A DNA stretch of 64,000 bases from Pterobdella sp. o SKG-2022. Lineage: Eukaryota > Annelida > Clitellata > Hirudinida > Piscicolidae. The stretch lies in the NCBI GenBank assembly GCA_964035795.1, contig OZ038320.1, positions 14,220,776 through 14,284,775 of the forward strand, read 5' to 3'. The notes under the pieces were generated by a model, which saw only the letters and a program-made list of their open reading frames with translations, had not been told where the DNA came from and made no database searches. The translations under genes were made by a program, and so were the position numbers. Positions 35,605 through 44,790 of this stretch are shown here, in pieces; the stretch's first letter is position 1, and each line of letters begins with the position of its first letter.

Positions 35605-37565
35605 TTAACCCGTTTGTGCCCATTGATCTTATATTAGATCAATCTCATATAACAGTTTTACGAATTATTGGTTTATCTTTAGCCAAACCAAACTAATTTT
35701 TTGTTAACTAGGGTTATATCTTCAATATTAGATTTATTTCATTTGAAATTTCGATTTTAATTTTATGATATTTAAGCTTAAAGTTGTCCAAATTTCCCTT
35801 TGATGGACGTTTATTGAAAAACACTCAATTAAGGCATAATAATTTATGATTATGAGAAAATAAAATATTTTGAAGTTATCTTTAATTAATATTATAAAAT
35901 TTTAAAACTTGAGATAAATCTAAAATTAACAGAATAAAAAGCATTAAAAGCTGCTGATCTCATATTAGATCAATGGGCACAAGTTTTAGCAAATGGGCGT
36001 TTTACACAAAATACATTATAACTAGTGGAATTTCAATTTTAAAAAACGGAATATTACAAAAATAAGCAAAATAGTCAAATAAATAAAAAAAATAACTTTT
36101 TGTAAATATTAGTTTCTATTTATAATTGAGTGGTACAAACTTTCATAAAATACTTCGGACATCACGCACTCAAACAGTTTATTAGGGACAAGCCAATTAT
36201 ATTTGGCTACAAATTTTGGGCATTTTGCGGTTCTTTAAGCTATTGCTCTAACTTTAACTTGTATTGTGATAAAAACTTATTAGAACAACGGAAAGATCTA
36301 CAACTAAGATCAAAAGTAGCTCTGAATATGTTGGATGCAGTAGAAGAATCGCACACTGTATTTCTTGACAACTTTTTCACAAGTTATCCATTATTAATAT
36401 TTTGAAAGTTTTGGTTTCTAAACAACAAGAAATTTACAAGATAACAGGTTAAGAAAAGGTCCTTAAACCGACAAAAAAACAATGAATAAGCAAAAAGAGA
36501 CACACAGCTATAGTTTCGATATCAATGAAGAAATTTTAATTGGGAGGTGGCTAGATAATACTGTGGTAAACTTTGGAACAAATTATGATGCAGCTGAACT
36601 TATTCATGAAGTAACTTGTTGGAAAAAACGAATTATTATCAAAGGTTTAGTTCTACGGCTTAATTTATTAGGAAGATTTAGCTCAAAAATAAACGGGGTG
36701 GATAAGGACGATTGGTGGGCAAGCAAATATTCCACAAAAATAATGGCTAAAATGGTATTGGTCAATATTTACAAAAATACTGGATATGAAAGTAATAAAC
36801 TCTTAGATAATCTCTAATTGGTCAAACGAGAAAAGGGGTACGCAAGCTCAAAAACGGATTTGTTCACATTTAGAAGAGCAATTAGTCGATCCTTGTTCAA
36901 AAACTCTGCATTTAGGCAACAGAAAATCAAAAAGTACAACTGTTCAAACCTCCACAAATTTCTAATGATGCTCATTTCAATCTTCAAAGACATATTATAT
37001 TATCTAGAAATGATCAAAGAAGATGCCAAAACAAGCCATGCACCGCTAGACCATGGACATTTTGAAAAATGCACGATTACTTTGAGCGTAGCTTGGATTT
37101 ATTCATATCATAATCTTAAATAAAAGTGAGAATTTATATTTTGAAAGAATTTGATGAGTTTTTCTTTAATTATATGGAAAATCTCGTTTTCTGTTATTGG
37201 AATATTAGAACAGTAAAAAATAATTTATGATTTTGGAAAAAAAATATTTTTTTAGAACTTTTTAAAAATTTTAATTACGTATAAAATATAAATCTAAAAT
37301 ATTTATATATTTTGGTTTTAAAAATGAAATAAGAGTGAATTAAAATTTTCAAACTGCTCTTTTTAATGCTAGGCTATTAAAGCCCATTTGCTAACACTTG
37401 TGCTTGTTGATCTCATAGATCTCATGTGAGATCACCCTGTACCTCGCTTATTTTTTGTCAAAATTGAAATCTGTTTTTTCTGTTTCAGTGAGTTTGTTTT
37501 AAGGTATGAACAAAAGTTTCAATAAAAAATTACTGCAATAAGTATTTTGGGCACAAAGGGGTTAA
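35605..37565 (+). mobile_element. piggyBac-type DNA transposon with TTAA target duplication
   Basis: Both ends are recognisable. TTAA at 35605-35608 is followed by CCCGTTTGTGCCCA, and TTTGGGCACAAAGGGG ends at 37561, followed by TTAA at 37562-37565. The terminal inverted repeats are therefore about 14 bp with one mismatch, and TTAA is the piggyBac target. Inner repeats around GATCTCATATTAGATCAATG occur at 35624, 35954-36000 and, inverted, 37382-37435. The element is 1953 bp between the TTAAs. It carries only the remains of a transposase (next entry). Confidence 0.88.
36130..37123 (+). pseudogene. Broken piggyBac transposase
   Basis: Three frame pieces. 36130-36402 carries HALKQFIRDKPIIFGYKFW, VALNMLDAVEESHTVFLDNF and FTSYPLL, where the Asp of LDNFFTS matches a catalytic Asp region of the family. 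36482-36814 carries DINEEILIGRWLDNTVV and INGVDKDDWW, matching the GGVD catalytic region. 36818-37120 is a C-terminal remainder without the usual Cys-rich finger. Stops separate the pieces and the N-terminal third with the first catalytic Asp is not seen. It cannot encode an active enzyme. Confidence 0.85.
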
Positions 37566-38303
37566 ACACTGCATTACATTTGAAAGTAATGAGGCATGTT
37601 GGAAGTGTTTTTACTTTGTGTTCAAACTTGAAATAAATATTTTTTGAAGGTTCAAATTGACTTAATCTTCCGCATGAAAGAAAAATGCTTAACTCATTAA
37701 CCCTTTTCTCAAGCTTGCTTATAAGTCGCTTTTTTTCTCCTCAAATCCCACAGTTGCAGAATTCTCTTACGCGCCACTTAGGTTCATCACCTTTTCTCAA
37801 AATTTGCGCAACTTTTTGAAAACTCACTCAGCTTATCACTTTATTAGTTTCTTAAAAATTTTAAGCGTCTTTGAAGCTAATTCTACTAGTAAATTTTCCA
37901 CCATATAAATCTTGATAATAATAATTTCAATTTCTTCATACTAGCAAATTTGTTGAATAAACATTAGAAACAAATAGGTTTGGTTAAGGAGTGAAGAAAC
38001 AAAACAATTTTACCGTTTTTTATTTTGAAATAAGTTTCACAGCTGAATATTGGAAAAATCTTAGTTACAGATTGATGATTTGAAATGAATTATGGCTTTT
38101 CTTTTTATTATTCGTCATTATAGTATTTTTGAATTTAAGAGATATTCATAATCGACCATAAAAAAGTTTTTGTAGCAATAATCGGTTTATACAAAGGTTT
38201 TTGAGGGTGGTAACCGCTATAATTTTTTGACGTTTTTTTAAAAATATTTTCGATCATCGAAGTGCAAAAAACTATGATGTAAACTCCTCAATTGAATCGC
38301 GTA
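37566..38303. other. AT-rich intergenic stretch, nothing recognised
   Basis: No frame, repeat copy or RNA-like structure was recognised in about 740 bp between the piggyBac and the Cys-rich gene. Confidence 0.5.
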
Positions 38304-39589
38304 TTATGTTTCTTCATCACTTTCTTCTTCGCTTTCATCACAACTTTCAGGTTCGCAGCCACAGCAGGCAGCGTATGGAGGTGGACAACAAGGAGGGCAA
38401 CAAGGTGGACAACAAGGGGGGCAACAAGGCGGGCAACATGGATCGGGACACTGAGGTAGACAACAGTTACATTCAAGCATCTGTTTCTTTTTACAACATA
38501 CTTCTTTGTAAAAGTTCATCATATAACATTGGTGGGAATTTAATAATTGTTGTTGACACTTTATGAGACAGATCTGTCGATTTAAAGCCGCTACAAGTTG
38601 TTGTTGTTTTTTAATCTGGAGACACTCGAGTCCCTTGAGACTGTCAAGAGGACAAGGACAGCATGGAGGACAACAAGGAGGACAGCATGGGGGACAGCAG
38701 CATGGAGGAGGTGGGCAAGGAGGAAGACAACAGGGAGGCGGACAGCAGGGTGGAGGAGGTGGACAACAGCTCGAAGGGCAGCAAGGATCGCAACAAGGAA
38801 TGCAATAGGGCATGCAACACGTACAACACTTTTCACTCGAGTCTCTTTTACTTCTTTTCCTATCCTTTTTGCTTTTTCTTCGAGAGCTTCTTTTTTTATA
38901 TCTGTACCTATCCTTTAATAATATACTTGAATTTAAAAAAAAAATTAACTATGAATAATTTTAATGAATACATTGAATGGATACTGTGAAAACAAAAAAA
39001 TAATTTTTTTTCAAAATAGAAACGAATAATTTTTGTAAGTTTTTATTACATCACTTGGAAATCCTCGAGGGGTTCTGGAAGCAGTATCCCCGTAGTCTCT
39101 GTGCCTGGGACTGCTTGATTTGTTCCAGTTTCCAGTGGTCATTCTACTCATAGAGCTATCTCTTGTTTTAGAGTAACTGCCTCTTGATTCATATAACCGA
39201 CTTGAAGGTCTCCCAGAGTAGCTCTCGTACCCTGACCGCCTCGAGTTTTTTTTCTCCCATTTTCTTTCAAGCTTATCTAAATCTGTTTCTAGCCTTTCGG
39301 TCATCACCTCTAAAAGACTTTTTTCTTGAGAATCTTCTGTTGGGTTGTTTTTGTTATGATTCTTTGTGCTTGGATTGTTATCGTTGTTGCAATTTCGATT
39401 CTGTATTTTTGATTTAAATTTGTTAAATGTATCCCTTTTTGAAAGGTTATGTTTGATTTTCACAGTATTTATTTTATTATTTGTTTGAAGTTTTTTATTA
39501 TTGTTTGTGCAATTTTCTATTCGCTTACACATAGTTTTACTCGGTTCAGTTTCTCGTTGGCCACTGGAAAGTATTTTGAAAAGATGCAA
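38304..39589 (-). CDS. Unidentified protein with basic Ser/Arg middle and Cys/Pro-rich C-terminus
   Basis: Two exons, 39589-39050 and 38912-38304, join in phase at a GTAATA donor and an AAAG acceptor to 382 residues. The N-terminal half is Asn/Lys-rich with a short amphipathic helix (LLEVMTERLETDLDKLERKW), then Ser/Arg/Tyr-rich (SRLYESRGSYSKTRDSSMSR). Exon 2 starts with a strongly basic run (KKRSSRRKSKKDRKRSKR) and passes into two blocks of CC/CP/PP repeats (CCTCCMPYCIPCCDPCC; later PCCPPCCPPCCPPCC). These flank a Cys-poor stretch with a Gln-rich helix (LQIKKQQQLVAALNRQICL), and the end is acidic (ESCDESEEESDEET). Such Cys/Pro repeats with a protamine-like run recall sperm tail or chromatin proteins, but that is inference. 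The donor is weak. The Cys-rich exon could also stand alone from an ATG at 38813. Confidence 0.55.
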
Positions 39590-40902
39590 TTTTCTAGATC
39601 ATTTGTCTTCGATTTATCAAAATTTTTACTAACTCCTTTGTTATTTTTTCAAAAGTTATGTCTTTTTGTAAATGCAAATCAATGTGAAAGACTTTCCATC
39701 TCACAATTAGTGAAATCCGGTTTTACTTTTATTGAGTAATGAACAACTTTATCCCAAGAAACTGCTTCTTTGTTTTAAGAAAAGACACTTGTAAACCAAA
39801 ATCTTAGTCTGAGTTATAAATAACTTGAAAAATCTTTTTTGAGTTTTTATTATTAATAAATTTTCTTTTATGCGATGTTCTTTATTTTTTTCATAGAACT
39901 TATTTTTCTTATACTTGTTGTTATTATTATGGTCGTTATGCTGGTTTTCTTCGTAATGATTAAAACTTAAATTAATAAATATTTTTTTTCATAAGTTAAA
40001 AAAAAGTTGTTTAAAAGTCTGGTAATCAGCATCTGTCTGCTTTCTACGTCGTGCCATTATTAGTTACTTATCGCTTCAGACCAGTGTTCTCTGCGCAAAG
40101 TTTGGCCACTTATGAATAAAACTTGGCTTCCAAAAATGTTCCCTCATACGTTGAAACAAAAGATTTCCAACAAAAACGGGAAAAAACATCTGAATCGTAT
40201 TTTTGTAAATCTAAAAAAAGATGTTGTCTCTAGCAGCCAAATTAATGTCTGTTAATTTTTTAATCAAATAATTATCCAAAATTCACGTAATTTTGTTGCT
40301 AAAGAAGCTGTCCATCATGTTTTTTCATTTTACAAACTCTTATTCTTTTTTCAAGAGCGGATGTCAGTTATATACTGGCAAGCACACGGCTCAACTATCT
40401 AATAAGAAACTAACCATCTAATGGTATCAAGTTCAACCCGTCTAACAAGAACATTTAACATTTTGTGTGTTATAAATTTAATTTTTAAATAACTTTCTTG
40501 AGCTTTTCGGGGTGAAACATAAATGCTTTTCTTTTTTTAAAGCAAAACTCAAATTATCAAATACTTATTATTTAAATTATGATTCCAAAAATATTCTAGT
40601 TTATCAAAAAAATTTTATAAACACCGAGTTCTAACAGTTAGTATTTATGGATGAGAAGTATTTGCTTTATATCAAGAATTCCTAATCGATCTTGCATGAA
40701 ATTTATCTGAAAAGTAAAACTATTGACAAATAAATTCAATAATGTATTAAATATAATTAAGTTTTTAAAACTTCGAAATGCCTCAACAAAGTTTTGAGAT
40801 AAACTTAACTTTTATAACAAGAAGCTGCTTGTCACTGACGTGTCAGCATTATTTACTCATCAGCTACGCAGGCATCAACTCTGAGGGCTAAAAAAGTACA
40901 AA
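39590..40902. other. AT-rich intergenic stretch, nothing recognised
   Basis: About 1.3 kb without a recognisable coding exon, repeat family or RNA gene. A short frame at 39449-39739 on the plus strand is the shadow of the minus-strand gene. Confidence 0.45.
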
Positions 40903-41028
40903 ATGTCAAGTTTCAGCTTCTCGATGGGTCTTCGTTGGCCAATTATTGCAACAGTCTTCAATAAGTTGTTTGGCATTCATTTTAAGAAAAGGAAGCAATT
41001 TAAAATTGAAGGCAATTATAATAACAAG
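40903..41028 (+). CDS. Possible first coding exon of an unknown gene
   Basis: An ATG-initiated stretch of 42 codons ends exactly at a GTATGA donor (41029). The peptide starts MSSFSFSMGLRWPIIATVFN, continues KLFGIHFKKRKQF and ends EGNYNNK. The hydrophobic N-terminus followed by a basic run would fit a signal anchor. No downstream exon was identified. It may be a chance frame. Confidence 0.3.
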
Positions 41029-41586
41029 GTATGAAATAATGAATACACTGGAAAAATTTGCCATTATAGATACATTACCATCCTAAATAAAATGAAAATG
41101 GTGATTAATATAAAACAAATGAAAGAATGATTTAAAGCACAGCATATTGGTAGGATGTAAAAAACTTCGATTCAAAATGTAAAGACTATCAAATATTTTT
41201 TTGTAAAATTAACCACGTGTTTTAAACAGTAAAATTTTTTCATACAACAAAGGCTAAAGTGAAATTGGCGATTACACCTTCAGAGAATACTAATTTATAA
41301 TGTTTTTTTTGACAATTATAAGTTTTTTGTTACATAAAAACAGAATAGTTTATAAACCTTCCAAATCTTACTTATTCTAAATGATTTCTGGGACGAGATT
41401 TCAAAATCTTATTGTAGCAAAAAGTGCTTGTTCATGAGACCAATCTTGAGATAATATAAATAAACAAATTCTTACATGAGTCTGATATTTTAAAAACTTC
41501 AACAAACTCATCTGAACCATGTGATGTTAAACTCAACATCACAATTTACGATCAATGCTAGGGGTTTGCTAGAAAGCAATATATAC

Positions 41587-41770
41587 CTATGAAATAGTAT
41601 TAAGGAAGCATTTGATTATCGAAGATGCAAATTTTTCCGCACCATCGACACAAGCGGAATCTATTTCATTTTGCATTTTCATAGGGTTATCCGATTGAAG
41701 TAGGGCATCTCTGTTGCTCTTTTGCTTGATCTTGTATAACGCCTCCACCGATACATTTTCAAAAGCCATC
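41587..41770 (-). CDS. Possible terminal exon of an unknown minus-strand gene
   Basis: Minus-strand frame ending at a stop at 41587-41589, with an acceptor-like AATACAG just upstream (about 41776). The peptide includes LMAFENVSVEALYKIKQKSN, RDALLQSDNPMKMQNEID and GAEKFASSIIKCFLNTIS. The composition is more protein-like than the surrounding AT-rich frames. The family is not recognised. It may belong with the exon at 42316-42496 or be a separate gene tail. Confidence 0.35.
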
Positions 41771-41929
41771 AGCAAGCTGTATTGTAGAAAAGATATTGAA
41801 TAGCTTAGCATTCTACCAGTATATAATTTAAAGAAAAAACTCATGCCGTTTAATAGAAAGTGTAGAGTTTGGTTTAACTTTTTAGAGACATCGTATGTAT
41901 TTTTCTATAATATTTTGCAACGAAAAACA

Positions 41930-42120
41930 TCAAATAAGAGAAATTTTCAATATATTTATTGAGAATCAAAAGCTATAATTTTCTATAAGATTAGCCTTAT
42001 TGAATTACTATATAACCATAGTTACGATTTAATTTTTTCGCTTACGTTTTATCGAAAATTAAAGCTTTTGATTCTCAATAAATGTATTAAAAATTTCTAT
42101 TGATGTTTTTTGTTGCAAAA
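41930..42120. mobile_element. MITE, full inverted repeat (AGCTATAATTTTC family)
   Basis: The left arm starts TTGCAACGAAAAACATCAAA and includes TTTATTGAGAATCAAAAGCT. The right arm is its complement, with AGCTTTTGATTCTCAATAAA and TGATGTTTTTTGTTGCAAAA. The inner part has TTACTATATAACCATAGTTA. This is the complete member against which 14905-15065 and 27735-27860 are partial. Confidence 0.85.
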
Positions 42121-42315
42121 TAATTTGCTTAAAGTTTTTCGCATATTTTATTCAGAATGTTAACATAAATTCATTATAGATAAGCGATCAAGCAATTAAA
42201 AATATAGATATATTACAGATATAGGTATATTGTATAATAATAGATGAACATATATATAAAGTAAAAAATGAAGCATATTCAAAATATGAAAAAATTCCTT
42301 GAGCACAAAACTTCC

Positions 42316-42496
42316 TACTTATCAATAGCCCCAGATTTTGTCTTTTCAATAGAATACTTGAGTTGTTCAAGCAAAGCACATAAGTCTTCATCGGCAATAC
42401 CATTGCTTTTACCTAGAACTTCTCTATTTTTTATATTGTTTGTTGTTTTGGAAGCTAGGTTTTCTTCAAAAATTCGTATACTTGTTTCGTATGTAT
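42316..42496 (-). CDS. Terminal coding exon of an unknown minus-strand gene
   Basis: A minus-strand frame opens at an acceptor (TTTCAG, 42502-42497) in phase 1 and runs to a stop at 42316-42318. The peptide includes TYETSIRIFEENLASK, then REVLGKSNGIADEDLCALLE, then QLKYSIEKTKSGAIDK. It looks like a real C-terminus (charged, mixed composition, no low-complexity bias). No upstream exon could be tied to it with confidence, and the family is not recognised. Confidence 0.45.
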
Positions 42497-42519
42497 CTGA
42501 AAGTAAGTTTTAAAAAACT

Positions 42520-44300
42520 TCTGATTATTATGGTTGGGTCGACTAGTATGATTCTTAATATTATTATCTTCATCTTTTTAAGCACTTAGGCTTTTAGACA
42601 TTTAGGCATTTCTTGAAGTTTAGAGCATCTTTTATAAATGCAAAACCTTCGTCGAGATCTTTGAAGTCCTATCAGCAAACACTTGTGTACTGCTCTTACC
42701 TTCGCTTTTATTTGTAATTTACTGATAAAATTTTAAAAGTCTTTGTCAATGATGACACCACGTATATTATTTTAAATTGCCAGATAAAACCAAAATTTTC
42801 GCGACAGTTTCGATAACTTTCATCATAGCTGCTACTTTCTGGCACAAAAACGCCCATTAATGCATTTTTTCTTTTTTGTTCGTAATGATGGTGTAAAAAC
42901 ACCGTTTTCCTAAAATATCTTCACACTGTATGTTGAAATTCCATAGCCGCTGAAAACTATTTTTCTTTACAATCTTATATTCGTCATTTTTTTGTTTAAT
43001 TCTTCAACCAAAATGTCATTCACAAACCCCATTAAATTTTTTTGCTACATTACATTGTATTATTCTGCATTCACTTTGAATAAATTTTCCACCTTTACAA
43101 ACTATGTGCTAAAAAATTTATTCGTTTTTTTTCGGCAAATTCTACATAGAGGGTTGTCGTTGCTTTTATCTATATAAAGTTCAACACAATTATTGTTTTA
43201 GTTTTGTTTTTTAACAGTACATATAAATGTTTCAGTTTGAGCTTTTAACTCACATCTGATTAACAAACAAAAAAGCAAACAAACAAAAAAACAAAAACTA
43301 ACTAACTAAATAGAAAAATAGTTATCTGACAACTATTATGAAAAACGCGATCTTCGTTATATCTGACGTTTGCTAATAACGGTCCATATTACAATGTATT
43401 AATCACAAATGTTGCTTAATTAGTTATAAACCTTGCAGAGTGAAAAGAATGGTCATATAGGCTTCAAACTCCACTAATGTTATTATGTCTGTGAATTTGT
43501 TCAAGATTCAACATAATAATCTCTTTAACAGCGGCGCTTAAGGCTGTGAAATAACCACATAATGTATTCGAACTTACCAGTGTTAGATATAGAATATCGT
43601 TTGTAGAATAGTTCATAAACATTCTTGTTGAATAAACTGATAAAAATTAAATAATACCATTTAATTTGCATGTAATTTTTTGTATATACCAGTAATGTTT
43701 GAGACCTTATGATATGCATCAAGAAAATGTTCATTAGTTTCCCATCAAAACATTCATTCAGCTTTCCTGTGAAATAAAATTTGTTTTTATCAAAAAAGCT
43801 TTTTCAATGAAGGAATAATAAACCGAAATTTAAAAATTCACGAAAAAGATTGTTGCTGAGAAATGGCTTCTCCACAAAGGAGTGCATGTGAATCTTGGAG
43901 GCTTGGCCATTGTATAGGGTGCTATTTGCTTACAAGTAAATGGAAGACGTTTCCATTGACTTTATATATGATAACATCGCATTTAACTATTATAAAATCA
44001 GGATTAAAACAATCAAAAAAATCAAATGCTTTATGATCTTTTTCACTTCAAATTGCTAGTTGACAATACACAATGAAATAAACAGTTAAGTAAATCTACA
44101 AAATTTTATCTCAAATTAAAACTAAAATTTTTAGAAATTTTGTTTTGACAAATCCTGTGGGCCATCATTGATTTTATTATTCGAAAAAAAGAGAATTATG
44201 AAAATAGTGATGTTTTTAAATTATTTTAAAAATGGTGTTGTCCATAATGTTGTTATCTATGTTGTTATAGAAACCTTTGTCATATGCTGATGCCAAAAGG
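42520..44300. other. AT-rich stretch, no supported feature
   Basis: Only short frames interrupted by stops. An upstream exon of the 42316-42496 gene may be hidden here (a minus-strand frame at 42708-42902 is one place to look), but nothing decides it. Confidence 0.4.
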
Positions 44301-44317
44301 GAAAAAGATTTTTTTAG

Positions 44318-44704
44318 GTGACGTTGAAACAATGGGAGGGATATGTTTGTCTGACTAAGAACATCACCAGCCTCCTTTACCAGGTCATCATTGCTCTCAC
44401 TGAAACTATAAAAACACGTCTAATTCAAACTATCACTTTGTATTTATTCATGTTATATTTCATCATCATCATCATCATCATCAGCCCGGCGAGAGAACCC
44501 ACCTTCTCGTGGTGCCAAGTGAGCATTCCAACAAAAGTGTCAAAGAGGTTTTCAACCACGTCCGCTTCCGACAACAAAGCATTTCAAGAATCTATCTATA
44601 ATTTTCTCACTGCTCACCAAAAGTCACAAACAACTCGAGGCTACAAGTTTCTTTCGGTGCTTGCTCAAGGGAGTGTCGGAAAAGTCTTTGGAAGTTGGTG
44701 CTGA
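44318..44704 (+). other. Unassigned 128-codon open frame, low confidence
   Basis: The frame includes KQWEGYVCLTKNITSLLYQ, an ATC/CAT microsatellite read as poly-Ile, then REPTFSWCQVSIPTKVSKRF and ESIYNFLTAHQKSQTTRGYK. It abuts the 3' microsatellite tail of the following LINE. It could be 3' flank of a repeat, one or two exons of an unknown gene, or chance. Confidence 0.25.
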
Positions 44705-44790
44705 ACAACAACAATAACAACTTCAACAACAACAACAAAAACAACTTCAACAACAACAACAAAAACAACTTCAACAACAACAATCATCAT
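44700..44790. repeat. CAA/AAC and CAT microsatellite
   Basis: Tandem AAC units broken by TTC (an AACTTCAAC pattern), followed by CATCATCAT. It probably forms the 3' tail of the minus-strand LINE at 44790-47790, as is usual for RTE-type elements. Confidence 0.8.

Noticed and set aside
38306..38989. Plus-strand open frames across the Cys-rich gene
   Set aside because: They are mirror images of the CC/CP repeats (Gly/Gln/Arg-rich) and lack sensible borders; the minus strand gives an ordered protein with a spliced 5' part.
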